This document shows, piece after piece, positions 35,869-44,471 of a DNA stretch of 64,000 nt (its first letter is position 1; each line of letters starts with the position of its first letter). The notes under the pieces were generated by a model. The model searched no databases, had not been told where the DNA came from, and was given only the letters and a program-made list of their open reading frames with translations. The translations under genes were made by a program, and so were the position numbers. This DNA is from Brucella pseudintermedia (GTDB lineage: Bacteria; Pseudomonadota; Alphaproteobacteria; Rhizobiales; Rhizobiaceae), in NCBI RefSeq assembly GCF_008932435.1, contig NZ_WBWE01000006.1, forward strand, positions 1 to 64,000. Reading direction: 5' to 3'.

Positions 35869-36690
35869 ATGAACCTGATGACTGAACGATCTCTCGAGAA
35901 AGCCGTAGGAGAAAAAATGAACGCCAACGCCAGTTCCATAAAGATGCGCGGCGACAAGGTCAGCGTGTTTTATGGCGAGAAGCAGGCTCTGTTCGATGTC
36001 GATCTGGAAATCCAGGAAAAGATGGTCACGGCGCTGATCGGTCCTTCCGGTTGCGGCAAGTCTACCTTCCTGCGGTCGCTTAACCGCATGAATGATACGA
36101 TCGAAGGCTGCAAGGTCGGCGGCAAGATCACGCTCGACAATGAGGACATTTACGATCCGAAGATCGATGTCGTTGAACTGCGTGCCCGCGTCGGCATGGT
36201 GTTCCAGAAGCCGAATCCGTTCCCGAAATCGATCTATGAGAACGTCGCTTACGGCCCGCGCATCCACGGTCTCGCGCGCACAAAGGCCGATCTGGAAGAA
36301 ATCGTCGTGACGAGCCTGCAGAAGGCGAGCCTGTTCGAGGAAGTCAAGGACCGCCTGCACGATGCGGGCACCGGTCTTTCCGGCGGCCAGCAGCAGCGCC
36401 TTTGCATTGCGCGCGCGATTGCCGTCAGCCCGGAAGTCATCCTCATGGACGAACCGTGCTCGGCGCTCGACCCGATTGCAACCGCAAAAGTGGAAGAGCT
36501 GATCGACGAACTGCGCCAGAACTATACGATCGTGATCGTCACGCACTCGATGCAGCAGGCCGCGCGCGTTTCGCAACGCACGGCCATGTTCCACCTCGGC
36601 AATCTGGTCGAAGTGGGCGACACGGAAACCATGTTCACCGCGCCGACCGAAAAGCGCACGCAGGACTATATCACCGGACGCTTCGGCTGA
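35869..36690 (+). CDS. pstB: Phosphate ABC transporter ATP-binding protein PstB
   Basis: The 273-residue ATPase drives PstCA. Walker A is GPSGCGKST, the Q-loop is [17 protein letters not shown], the signature is LSGGQQQR and Walker B is [13 protein letters not shown]. The His switch is [12 protein letters not shown]. Two starts are possible: ATG at 35869 (GGGAG ahead; chosen because alphaproteobacterial PstB often has this short extension) or ATG at 35917 (AGGAG ahead), which gives 257 residues like E. coli. The active protein is the same either way. Confidence 0.96.
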   Translation: MNLMTERSLEKAVGEKMNANASSIKMRGDKVSVFYGEKQALFDVDLEIQEKMVTALIGPSGCGKSTFLRSLNRMNDTIEGCKVGGKITLDNEDIYDPKIDVVELRARVGMVFQKPNPFPKSIYENVAYGPRIHGLARTKADLEEIVVTSLQKASLFEEVKDRLHDAGTGLSGGQQQRLCIARAIAVSPEVILMDEPCSALDPIATAKVEELIDELRQNYTIVIVTHSMQQAARVSQRTAMFHLGNLVEVGDTETMFTAPTEKRTQDYITGRFG

Positions 36691-36751
36691 TCCGGAACTG
36701 CGTTTCAACAGACAGTGCGGCTTCCCCGCAATTTATATTACGAGGTCTACT

Positions 36752-37474
36752 ATGCCGTCTCAGCATACCGTTCGCTCCTACGATGAGGAATTGAAGTTTC
36801 TCACCCATAAGATCGCCGAAATGGGCGGACATGCGGAACGTATGGTCGAGCAGTCGGTCGCCGCAATCGTCAATGCGGACAACGCGCTCGCACAGCGCGT
36901 CATCTCCGACGATCTCATCCTCGACGCCAGCGAGCGCGAGATCGACGACAAGGCCGTGATGATTATCGCCAAGCGCCAGCCCATGGCCGTGGACCTGCGC
37001 GAGATTATCGGCTCAATCCGCATCTCCGCCGATCTGGAGCGCGTGGGCGATCTGGGCAAGAATATTGCCAAGCGTGTTGCTGCCGTTTCGGAATCGCGCC
37101 AGCCGGTAAAGCTCTATCGCGGTCTGGAAACGCTGGCCGAACTGGCGCTGACGCAGTTGAAAGACGTTCTGGATGCTTATGCGTCGCGTTCGGTGCAGCA
37201 GATCAATGTCGTTCGCGACCGCGATGACGAAATCGATGCCATGTATACGTCGCTGTTCCGCGAATTGCTGACTTACATGATGGAAGATCCGCGCAATATT
37301 TCTGCCTGCACGCATCTTCTGTTCTGCGCGAAGAACATTGAGCGCATCGGCGATCACGCGACCAATATCGCGGAGACCGTTTATTACATCGTGACCGGCC
37401 TGCAAATGCCGGCTGAGCGACCCAAGGAAGACCTGAGCCACGGTATTGTCGTGGATGAGGCGCGTAAACCCTGA
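36752..37474 (+). CDS. phoU: Phosphate signalling complex protein PhoU
   Basis: The 240-residue all-helical protein has two PhoU repeats (about 15-105 and 120-210), each with conserved metal-binding acids: EREIDDKAVMIIAKRQPMAVDLR and DDEIDAMYTSLFRELLTYMMEDP. PhoU links the Pst transporter to the PhoR kinase and keeps the Pho regulon off when phosphate is plentiful. It lies 61 bases after pstB and 117 before phoB, with a small hairpin (37485-37502) in the second gap. Confidence 0.96.
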   Translation: MPSQHTVRSYDEELKFLTHKIAEMGGHAERMVEQSVAAIVNADNALAQRVISDDLILDASEREIDDKAVMIIAKRQPMAVDLREIIGSIRISADLERVGDLGKNIAKRVAAVSESRQPVKLYRGLETLAELALTQLKDVLDAYASRSVQQINVVRDRDDEIDAMYTSLFRELLTYMMEDPRNISACTHLLFCAKNIERIGDHATNIAETVYYIVTGLQMPAERPKEDLSHGIVVDEARKP

Positions 37475-37484
37475 ACAGCATCCG

Positions 37485-37502
37485 GCCGGAGCTAGGTCCG
37501 GC
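37485..37502 (+). other. Small hairpin between phoU and phoB
   Basis: A 6-bp stem GCCGGA/TCCGGC closes a GCTAGG loop. There is no T-run. It may mark an RNA processing point, which is inference. Confidence 0.4.
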
Positions 37503-37591
37503 GGTTAAGAACGTATGAATAGCGCGGCGGCACGCGGTCGATTGGGGGGACTGTATCCACCGCCCGCCGAATTTGGATAGGGAAATACCGG

Positions 37592-38278
37592 ATGTCACAG
37601 GCACCCAAAATCGCTGTGGTGGAAGATGAAGAGGCGCTGAGCGTTCTGCTTCGCTACAATCTCGAGGCAGAAGGCTATCAGGTCGATACAATGCTGCGCG
37701 GCGATGAGGCCGAAATCGCACTGCGCGAGAATGTGCCGGATCTGCTTATTCTCGACTGGATGCTGCCGGGCGTGTCGGGCATCGAGCTTTGCCGCCGCCT
37801 GCGCCAATGGCCGGAAACCGAGCGCCTTCCGATCATCATGTTGACAGCGCGCGGCGAAGAGAGCGAACGCGTCCGCGGTCTGAGCGTCGGCGCCGACGAC
37901 TATGTTGTAAAGCCGTTTTCAACGCCTGAACTTCTAGCGCGTGTCAAGGCGATGCTGCGCCGCTCCAATCCGAGCATCCTCTCTCATGTGCTGAAAGTGG
38001 GCGACCTTGTTTTGGACCGTCAGCAGCACCGGGTTTACCGCAAGGACAAGGAAGTCCGTCTCGGACCGACGGAATTCCGGCTGCTCGAATATTTCATGAT
38101 GTCGCCCGGTCGTGTTTTCTCGCGCAGCCAGCTTCTGGATGGCGTCTGGGGCCCCGACATCTATGTGGACGATCGCACCGTGGACGTGCATGTCGGACGG
38201 CTGCGGAAGGCGATCAATGTCGGTCGAGCCCTTGATCCGATCCGCACCGTTCGCGGCGCCGGTTATTCTTTCGGTTGA
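37592..38278 (+). CDS. phoB: Phosphate regulon response regulator PhoB
   Basis: The 228-residue OmpR-type regulator has a receiver domain (acidic pocket ED at 11-12, phospho-acceptor Asp55 in LLILDWMLPG, Lys107 in VVKPF) and a C-terminal winged helix (RKDKEVRLGPTEFRLLEYFM, then VDDRTVDVHVGRLRKAI). It binds Pho boxes such as the one upstream of pstS when phosphate is scarce. Its usual kinase gene, phoR, is not adjacent and is absent from this window. Confidence 0.95.
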   Translation: MSQAPKIAVVEDEEALSVLLRYNLEAEGYQVDTMLRGDEAEIALRENVPDLLILDWMLPGVSGIELCRRLRQWPETERLPIIMLTARGEESERVRGLSVGADDYVVKPFSTPELLARVKAMLRRSNPSILSHVLKVGDLVLDRQQHRVYRKDKEVRLGPTEFRLLEYFMMSPGRVFSRSQLLDGVWGPDIYVDDRTVDVHVGRLRKAINVGRALDPIRTVRGAGYSFG

Positions 38279-38924
38279 TCGGCGCTGTCATCCAAAGTCT
38301 CAAGAACAGTTCTTGCCCGGCTCGTCATATTCATCGTGGCGGGCCGTCTTGCGGCATGATCAGCCGAAAGAGCAGCGACGCGATTCGCATCGGTTGGGCC
38401 AAAATCAGCGTCACCCACGCGTTTTCACGCGATATTACACATCTGTTTCCAAAGTTGACGCCAATCAACGGAACCGACGCGAAACAGATTTTTTGCAGAT
38501 CATTCAAAGCACCGGGAATGCGAATGAAAAAACTATTCAAGCAAAAACGAATTAAGGCAGCGATATGGCTTGTATTGTGAGAATTTGAATCGCATTAAAT
38601 CAATAGCTTATCTGAATTCATAATTCACGTTAAGAAATTATTAATATATTCAAAGGGTTTGGCGGCATATGCCCCATCGCGATTCGAAAATCATTTAAGG
38701 CAGTTCGACCGCCTTCTGCATCCTTGGGATTTGACCCTTCGCCTTTTTTTGGCCTAAAAATTCCAAAACCTTGAAGTCGATTGAGCGACAGTAGGACGTG
38801 TGATTTTTAAACTTCGTCCTCTTTGACTTGCACCGCAGTCAGACGTTCGCGCGCATCGTTTCGGATGTGTCTGCCTTGAACGCATGACTGGATCAGTTGA
38901 GGGTCCTAACATGAGACTGAGCCA
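38279..38924. other. Long AT-rich intergenic region between phoB and the cell-wall hydrolase gene
   Basis: These 646 bases contain no convincing gene; the overlapping short frames lack family features and good ribosome sites. The stretch 38570-38660 is strongly AT-rich and carries a CtrA-like site. It should contain the promoter of the downstream hydrolase gene. A regulatory RNA cannot be excluded. Confidence 0.6.
38630..38644. promoter_or_regulatory. CtrA-like binding site upstream of the cell-wall hydrolase gene
   Basis: TTAA-GAAATTA-TTAA is an exact match to TTAA-N7-TTAA. It lies about 280 bases before the TTG start of the SleB-type hydrolase, in a very AT-rich stretch where chance matches are more likely. 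Confidence 0.45.
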
Positions 38925-39872
38925 TTGACGCGCGCCGCCAAGTGGAAATTGCCCGTTCTTATCGGGCTGGTGGTTGCGCCTTTCGTGGTGACCGGTTGCA
39001 CGACAACCGGAACTTCGGGAAAAGCCAATTCGGAGAAGACGGCGGCAAGCCACGTCAAATCCGTGAATGGCGTAAAGACCTACACCTATACTGCACGTGA
39101 CAAGGAATGCCTTGAACGCGCGATGTTCTTCGAATCCAACCGTTCGAGTCCAGACGGGCTTCTCGCTGTCGGCACGGTCGTCATGAATCGTCTCGCATCG
39201 GGCCGTTATCCTGATACGATTTGCGGTGTGGTCGGCCAGAAAAACCAGTTTGCGCCCGGCGTTCTCACCCGAAAGATGAATTCCAAGGCGCTGCCTGATG
39301 TTCAGGCCGCTGCCGATGCAGTGTTGAAGGGCCAGCGTCATCCGAAGCTCAAGAACGCCATGTTCTTCCACACGGCGGGCCTGAAGTTCCCCTACAACAA
39401 CATGCACTATGTGCTCGTCGCCGGCGGCAATTCCTTCTATGAAAAGCGCAATCGCGACGGCTCGCTCCAGAATCCGGTCCCGCAGGAACCATACAATCTT
39501 GCACTCGCCTATTCGCCGCAATCGCCATCCGTTCCCCAGGATCCATCCTATGACGTGACCCTGCCGCAGACAGGTCCGGTTCCGGGAGCAGCACCGACAG
39601 TTCAGGTGGCGCTCGCGGAGGCTGCCAAGCTTCAGAGCGTGGAGCAGAACAGCGGCGTCGGTCCGCAGGCGCGCGGCGACCGTCTGGCACGTCATCGCGG
39701 TGTTGCGGCACCCCAGCAGGAACAGCATATGCAGATGGCCTCCTACCAGCCGCAATTCGATACGACGGCTCCGCAGCCGACGTCGCTTGGCTACGCTCCG
39801 GCAAGCCAGAAGCAGGTTGACGCCATCGGCGCGCTACTTCTGTCGCAAGACAGGCCGGAAGCGCCGCTATAA
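38925..39872 (+). CDS. Lipoprotein cell-wall hydrolase (SleB/hydrolase_2 domain)
   Basis: The 315-residue protein has a lipoprotein signal (hydrophobic residues 9-22, lipobox VTGC with Cys25). A SleB-type hydrolase domain follows (about 55-165): ARDKECLERAMFFESNRSS with the catalytic Glu, LAVGTVVMNRLASGRYPDTICGVV and NQFAPGVL. The C-terminal 150 residues are Pro/Gln-rich and probably disordered. Homologues cleave peptidoglycan. The signal peptide requires a start at TTG 38925, because an in-frame stop lies 15 bases upstream and no ATG or GTG is available. The ribosome site is poor, suggesting low or controlled translation. Confidence 0.85.
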   Translation: MTRAAKWKLPVLIGLVVAPFVVTGCTTTGTSGKANSEKTAASHVKSVNGVKTYTYTARDKECLERAMFFESNRSSPDGLLAVGTVVMNRLASGRYPDTICGVVGQKNQFAPGVLTRKMNSKALPDVQAAADAVLKGQRHPKLKNAMFFHTAGLKFPYNNMHYVLVAGGNSFYEKRNRDGSLQNPVPQEPYNLALAYSPQSPSVPQDPSYDVTLPQTGPVPGAAPTVQVALAEAAKLQSVEQNSGVGPQARGDRLARHRGVAAPQQEQHMQMASYQPQFDTTAPQPTSLGYAPASQKQVDAIGALLLSQDRPEAPL

Positions 39873-39893
39873 AAAGCTGATTTCCACTTGATT

Positions 39894-39936
39894 AATCAGA
39901 ACGCCGGTCTGTTTGCTTCAGACCGGCGTTCTGATT
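39894..39936. terminator. Bidirectional terminator, 18-bp perfect stem
   Basis: Positions 39894-39911 pair perfectly with 39919-39936 around a seven-base loop, with A/T-rich ends on both sides. It separates the plus-strand hydrolase gene from the convergent small lipoprotein gene, so it can serve both. Confidence 0.9.
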
Positions 39937-39969
39937 TTGGCTGGTAGTCGTGGCCGTTCGCACAAGGTC

Positions 39970-40212
39970 TTAGGGCCGGTAGATCACCATCGGTGCATCG
40001 TAGAAATCGACCTGATTCTGCCAGGCGCGCCTGTCGGCTCTGCGATCGAGGTCGAGCCGCATGAGGCAATTGGCGAAAGCGTCCGTCCTGGCTTTGAAAC
40101 CATAGCCTTGGCAGGTCTGTTCGTCGGCAGCGCGGCGCTGTTCGGGTGTCATCGTCACGCAACCGGCCAGAAGGCCGGTAACGCCCAGTAAGATAAGCAC
40201 TTTCTTATTCAT
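39970..40212 (-). CDS. Small lipoprotein of unknown function
   Basis: The 80-residue protein has a lipoprotein signal peptide: KKVLILLGVTGLLAGC with the lipobox Cys at 18. A short mature part reads TPEQRRAADEQTCQGYGF and then DAFANCLMRLDLDRR. The pair of Cys in QTCQGYGF and FANCLM is a pattern I associate with small alphaproteobacterial outer-membrane lipoproteins; a disulphide is possible. No function is known. The start is ATG. It ends near the shared terminator at 39894-39936 and diverges from the aminopeptidase gene. Confidence 0.75.
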   Translation of the reverse strand: MNKKVLILLGVTGLLAGCVTMTPEQRRAADEQTCQGYGFKARTDAFANCLMRLDLDRRADRRAWQNQVDFYDAPMVIYRP

Positions 40213-40337
40213 CGTTTTCTGCTTTCTTCTGCAACTGACCGCATGAATACTATAGCGTAAAGGCAGGAAAAAAGGTGGTGAAATTATGCCGTCTGATAAA
40301 CTGCCGGTGATTCCCTATCCAAAGAGGTCTTCCACCC

Positions 40338-41591
40338 ATGGCTCATGAACCGCTGAACCCCGTCATCGATCCGGTGAAACTCGAACGTCTCGCGGAAGTC
40401 GCCGTTCGTGTCGGTCTGCAATTGCGCGAGGGGCAGGATCTCGTCATCACCGCGCCGGTCGTGGCACTGCCGCTGGTTCGCCTTATCGCCAAACATGCCT
40501 ACAAGGCCGGAGCCGGGCTGGTAACGCCCTTCTTCGCGGATGACGAAATGGCGGTCGCCCGGTACGAGAATGCATCGGATGCGAGTTTCGACCGCGCGGC
40601 CAGCTGGCTTTATGAAGGCATGGCAAAGGCCTATTCGGACGGTGCTGCCCGTCTGGCTATCGCCGCCGATAATCCGATGCTGCTTTCAAACCAGGATCCG
40701 GCCAAGGTTTCACGCGCCAACCGCGCCAATTCAAAGGCATATCAGCCGGCGCTGGAAAAGATTGCCGGTTTCGACATCAACTGGAACATCGTCTCCTATC
40801 CCAACCCGGCATGGGCAAAGCTCATGTTTGCGAACGACCCGGCGGACATCGCGACCCGCAAGCTGGCCGATGCGATCTTTGCGGCTTCGCGTGTCGATGT
40901 CGACGATCCTGTCGGCGCGTGGGCCGCGCATAATGCAGCGCTTCGCACGCGCACCCGTTTTCTGAACGGCAAGGCTTATCGCGCCCTGCATTTCAAAGGT
41001 CCGAACACTGATCTGACCGTCGGGCTTGCCGACGGCCATGAATGGCACGGCGGCGCTTCCACGGCGAAAAACGGCATTACCTGTAATCCGAACATTCCGA
41101 CGGAAGAAGTGTTTACGACGCCCCACGCCCTGCGTGTCGAGGGCTATGTGACCAGCACCAAGCCTTTGTCCCATCAAGGCACCTTGATCGAGAATATTGC
41201 AGTTCGCTTTGAGGGCGGACGCATTGTGGAGGCGAAGGCCAGCCGCGGCGAAGAAGTACTCAACAAGGTGCTCGATACGGACGAGGGCGCGCGTCGTCTG
41301 GGCGAAGTGGCGCTGGTGCCGCATTCCTCGCCGATCTCGCAGAGCGGGCTTTTGTTCTACAATACGCTGTTCGACGAAAATGCAGCGAGCCATATCGCGC
41401 TCGGCCAATGCTATTCCAAATGCTTTATCGACGGAGCGAAGCTGACGCCCGAACAGATCAAGACGCAGGGCGGCAATTCGAGCCTTATCCATATCGACTG
41501 GATGATCGGCTCCGGCGAGATTGACGTGGATGGTATCAACGCGGACGGAACCCGGGAGCCGGTGATGCGCGGCGGCGAATGGGCTAACTGA
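40338..41591 (+). CDS. M29 family aminopeptidase
   Basis: The 417-residue metallopeptidase matches the M29 (thermophilic aminopeptidase, AmpS/PepS) family. Metal ligands are visible in NIPTEEVFTTP (Glu, about 253), FDENAASHIALGQCY (Glu and His, about 345), and SSLIHIDWMIGS (His and Asp, about 383). The N-terminal domain (VGLQLREGQDLVITAPV) is complete. These cytosolic enzymes remove N-terminal residues from peptides using two metal ions. The length is normal. A terminator shared with dps follows. Confidence 0.92.
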   Translation: MAHEPLNPVIDPVKLERLAEVAVRVGLQLREGQDLVITAPVVALPLVRLIAKHAYKAGAGLVTPFFADDEMAVARYENASDASFDRAASWLYEGMAKAYSDGAARLAIAADNPMLLSNQDPAKVSRANRANSKAYQPALEKIAGFDINWNIVSYPNPAWAKLMFANDPADIATRKLADAIFAASRVDVDDPVGAWAAHNAALRTRTRFLNGKAYRALHFKGPNTDLTVGLADGHEWHGGASTAKNGITCNPNIPTEEVFTTPHALRVEGYVTSTKPLSHQGTLIENIAVRFEGGRIVEAKASRGEEVLNKVLDTDEGARRLGEVALVPHSSPISQSGLLFYNTLFDENAASHIALGQCYSKCFIDGAKLTPEQIKTQGGNSSLIHIDWMIGSGEIDVDGINADGTREPVMRGGEWAN

Positions 41592-41596
41592 TCATG

Positions 41597-41623
41597 CAAA
41601 GGCCGGGGATTTCCCGGCCTTTG
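41597..41623. terminator. Bidirectional terminator between aminopeptidase and dps
   Basis: An 11-bp perfect stem CAAAGGCCGGG/CCCGGCCTTTG closes a five-base loop between convergent genes, only five bases after the aminopeptidase stop. Confidence 0.88.
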
Positions 41624-41640
41624 TACCAATATCCGTTGGG

Positions 41641-42138
41641 TCAATTCTTTTCCTGAACATGAGCTTCGAGGAACCACAGCGCCTTGTCGAGGCTGCGGGA
41701 AGCAGCGGTAAAAATATCCGCTGTATCGTCGTCACCTGCATCATCCGCATCCTTGATCGACTTGCGCAGCAGGTTGGCGACGTCGCCATAACGCTCGATC
41801 AGCGCCAGCAGATGGTCGTGAACGGCATAGATGTCGGTCGGATAAGGTTTGAGCTTGCTTTCCTTGGCAACGACCTGCGTGGTACCAAAGGCTGTCCCGC
41901 CAAGCTGTACGGCACGCTCGGCAATCGTATCGACATGTTCGTCAAGATCGCCGCGGAACCCGTCGAGCATTTCATGCACGGCGATGAATTGCGGTCCTTT
42001 GAGATTCCAGTGCGCCTGCTTGGTGATGAGGGCAAGATCGATTGTTGCGGCCAGATTTTCGTTGAGCAGGGCGATCATTGTCGTCTTCGTATTGGAAGGA
42101 AGATCGTTGCGGGTTGCATGCATCGACTTATTGGACAT
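41641..42138 (-). CDS. dps: DNA-protection ferritin-like protein Dps
   Basis: The 165-residue four-helix protein forms dodecamers that oxidise and store iron and shield DNA in stationary phase. The ferroxidase ligands are in [39 protein letters not shown] (His, then Asp and Glu in the second motif), the Dps signature. The C-terminal helix [17 protein letters not shown] is complete. The open frame runs 19 codons further upstream, but ATG at 42138 has GAGG five bases ahead and gives the usual length. A dyad lies in the upstream region. Confidence 0.95.
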   Translation of the reverse strand: MSNKSMHATRNDLPSNTKTTMIALLNENLAATIDLALITKQAHWNLKGPQFIAVHEMLDGFRGDLDEHVDTIAERAVQLGGTAFGTTQVVAKESKLKPYPTDIYAVHDHLLALIERYGDVANLLRKSIKDADDAGDDDTADIFTAASRSLDKALWFLEAHVQEKN

Positions 42139-42266
42139 TTTATCCTCACATCCTTTGCTCGATCCGGCTAGAGAGACTGGGAGAGTGTCGCTCATGATCG
42201 TGGGCGGCTGTTCCGGCCCAAACGAACCCGCCAGATCCTTAGAAGGCTCGATCGCCGGAGGGCCTT

Positions 42267-42285
42267 CGTTGCCTTAAAGGCAACG
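42267..42285. promoter_or_regulatory. 19-bp dyad in the dps-tsaB spacer
   Basis: CGTTGCCTT-A-AAGGCAACG is a perfect 9+1+9 inverted repeat. With a one-base centre it cannot form a normal hairpin, so it looks like a binding site for a dimeric regulator. It lies 129 bases upstream of dps and 138 upstream of tsaB. Confidence 0.45.
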
Positions 42286-42422
42286 CAAAACATTCCCGCA
42301 CCCGTTGGTAAAATGCATTCCGACAGTTTTTGTTCCGTGAGAAATGGCTAAAAAGGGAGCCGGTCCGGCTTCCGCCAAGTTACAGCTTGTCGCAGCGCGA
42401 AATCTGATTTACCCGGTTGCGC

Positions 42423-43112
42423 ATGAAAATACTCGCGCTTGATACTGCCGCTTCGTGGTGTTCTGTTGCCGTCTATGATTCCGATGGCGATGTGGTGCTT
42501 GCCGATGTGAGCGAAAACATTGGCAAGGGCCACGCGGAAGTATTGATGACCTATGTCGAACGCGCTTTGACGGAAGCGAGACTATCGCTCCCCGACATGG
42601 ATCGGGTGGCGGTCAATATAGGGCCGGGATCGTTTACCGGCGTTCGTATCGGTGTCTCGGCGGCACGTGGTTTCGCGCTGGCGCTGGGCGTGCCGGCCAT
42701 CGGGATAACAGCCTTCGAAGCGCTTGCCTCTGAAACCCGGATCGAGAGCCCGGAAAAACCGGTGCTTGTCTTCCTCGACGCCCATCGCGGTGAGATTTAT
42801 GCGCAATCGTTCGATGCAAAAGGGATCCCGAGCGCAGGGCCTCTGGTTCTGGCACGTGAGGAAGCTCAGGCCCTTGCCGCTTCTCGGGCGGAAAATACGG
42901 TTCTTGCTGGTTCCGCCGCTCGCGCAATCAACGAAGATATTGGCGGCCCTTTCGCGCTAGGTCCGGTAGAGCCGACTGCAAAAATCGGCACCTATGCGCG
43001 TTTGGCAAGCTTACGCCAGCCGGGGGATGCGCCGAAGCCGCTTTACATGCGCGGCCCCGATGCGAAGCCGCAGGTCGGGTTTGCTTTGCCGCGAAAGAGT
43101 GCCGGGGAATAG
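42423..43112 (+). CDS. tsaB: tRNA threonylcarbamoyladenosine biosynthesis protein TsaB
   Basis: The 229-residue ASKHA-fold protein pairs with TsaD in making t6A37 in ANN-decoding tRNAs. MKILALDTAASWCSVAVYD at the N terminus and NIGPGSFTGVRIGVSAARGFALAL (about 68-90) are the family hallmarks. The C-terminal half is divergent, as is usual. The open frame begins at TTG two codons earlier; the ATG gives the conserved N terminus. It starts a run with rimI and a PlsC-like gene. Confidence 0.95.
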   Translation: MKILALDTAASWCSVAVYDSDGDVVLADVSENIGKGHAEVLMTYVERALTEARLSLPDMDRVAVNIGPGSFTGVRIGVSAARGFALALGVPAIGITAFEALASETRIESPEKPVLVFLDAHRGEIYAQSFDAKGIPSAGPLVLAREEAQALAASRAENTVLAGSAARAINEDIGGPFALGPVEPTAKIGTYARLASLRQPGDAPKPLYMRGPDAKPQVGFALPRKSAGE

Positions 43113-43115
43113 TCA

Positions 43116-43613
43116 ATGATGGGCTTGCCGTTCGGCCGTTTCGGTCGCAGGGAGGTTTCGGTAGAACCGCTGAACGCGCAGGACAGCAATGCTATCCAGC
43201 GCATTCACGCCGTCGCTTTCCTTCATGGCTGGAGTTCCGACGATTTCAGGTCGCTGATTGGCGAAAGCACTGTTTTCGGCTTTGTGGCCCGTCCGGAAGG
43301 CAAGCCGAACGATGCCTGTGGCTTTGTGCTGGCGCGTCTGGTTGCAGGAGAAGCGGAAATCCTCACCATCGCCGTCGCGCGCGACGTGCTGCGGCAGGGC
43401 GTCGGGCGTGCGCTGATGGATGCCGTGCTGCGGCATCTCTATCAGGAACGGGCCGAAACGCTTTTTCTGGAGGTGGACGAGGCGAATATCGCCGCGCAGG
43501 CGCTCTATCGCCGCCTTGGCTTCCAGAAGGTTGGCGTGCGTCCTGCCTATTACGAAACGCCGAACGGCCGATCGGCAGCGCTCATCCTCCGGCGTGACCT
43601 GAAGAGGGCATGA
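43116..43613 (+). CDS. rimI: Ribosomal-protein-S18-alanine N-acetyltransferase RimI-like
   Basis: The 165-residue GNAT protein has EAEILTIAVARDVLRQGVGRALMDAVL with the acyl-CoA loop (about 88-113), then FLEVDEANIAAQALYRRLGFQKVGVRPAYY, the RimI-type C terminus. RimI acetylates the N-terminal Ala of S18 in E. coli. The tsaB-rimI order, three bases apart, is widespread and supports the call over a generic acetyltransferase. The last codons overlap the next gene by four bases. Confidence 0.9.
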   Translation: MMGLPFGRFGRREVSVEPLNAQDSNAIQRIHAVAFLHGWSSDDFRSLIGESTVFGFVARPEGKPNDACGFVLARLVAGEAEILTIAVARDVLRQGVGRALMDAVLRHLYQERAETLFLEVDEANIAAQALYRRLGFQKVGVRPAYYETPNGRSAALILRRDLKRA

Positions 43614-44416
43614 TGATCGGCGCGATCAGGATATTTCTGGTTGTCGCGGCCATGATTGCGCTGAGCTTGTCGCTGATACCGGTCCAATATCTGTTGCTGA
43701 AAATGAAGAACGGATGGAAACGCCGTCTGCCCAATTTCTTCCATCGGGTTGTCGCGTGCCTTTTCGGTTTTCGCATCAGGACCGTCGGCCAGATGCATGA
43801 AGGTCGCCCCCTTCTCCTCGTCGCCAATCACACTTCATGGAGCGATATTGTTGTTCTTTCGGCAGTAGGCCCTGTGTCATTCATCGCCAAATCCGAAGTG
43901 CGCGACTGGCCCGTCTTTGGCATGTTCGCAGTCTTGCAGCGCACCGTTTTCGTGGAGCGCGAGCGGCGCGGCAAGACGGGTGAGCAAACGTCGGAGATTG
44001 CACGGCGTCTGGCAACCGACGACGCAATGGTTTTGTTTGCCGAAGGCACGACATCGGACGGCAATCGGGTCTTGCCGTTCAAGACGGCGCTTTTCGGCGC
44101 GGCGCATGCCGCGATCAAGGAAGCGAACGTTCCCGAAGTCATCGTTCAGCCGGTCGCCATTGCCTATACGGGCGTTCACGGCATGGCGATGGGCCGGTAT
44201 TTCCGCCCGATCGCCTCATGGCCGGGCGATGTCGAGCTGATGCCACACCTCAAGGGCATCTTGCGGGAGGGGGCGATAGACGTCGAGGTGCGTTTCGGAG
44301 AACCTGTCGTCGTAACGGCCGGGACAGATCGCAAGGCGCTCGCCCGCACGATGGAAAACCGGGTGCGCGCGCTTTTGCAAAGCGCTTTGCTGGGGCGCGA
44401 TATTCCCGAAGAGTGA
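43610..44416 (+). CDS. PlsC-like 1-acylglycerol-3-phosphate acyltransferase
   Basis: The 268-residue membrane protein has an N-terminal helix (about 5-29) and the acyltransferase blocks of the PlsC family: NHTSWSD with catalytic His74 and Asp79, VERERRGKTGEQ, FAEGTTSDGNRVLPFKTALF (acceptor site, about 147-165) and VQPVAIAYTGV. It should acylate lysophosphatidic acid or a related lysolipid such as lyso-ornithine lipid (the OlsA branch); the sequence alone does not separate these. It overlaps rimI by ATGA and precedes miaB by 55 bases. Confidence 0.88.
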   Translation: MMIGAIRIFLVVAAMIALSLSLIPVQYLLLKMKNGWKRRLPNFFHRVVACLFGFRIRTVGQMHEGRPLLLVANHTSWSDIVVLSAVGPVSFIAKSEVRDWPVFGMFAVLQRTVFVERERRGKTGEQTSEIARRLATDDAMVLFAEGTTSDGNRVLPFKTALFGAAHAAIKEANVPEVIVQPVAIAYTGVHGMAMGRYFRPIASWPGDVELMPHLKGILREGAIDVEVRFGEPVVVTAGTDRKALARTMENRVRALLQSALLGRDIPEE

Positions 44417-44471
44417 CAGCCGTCAGATTGTCACCTTCCAAAATGGCGACAAAAGCTGTAGATAGCCGCGC

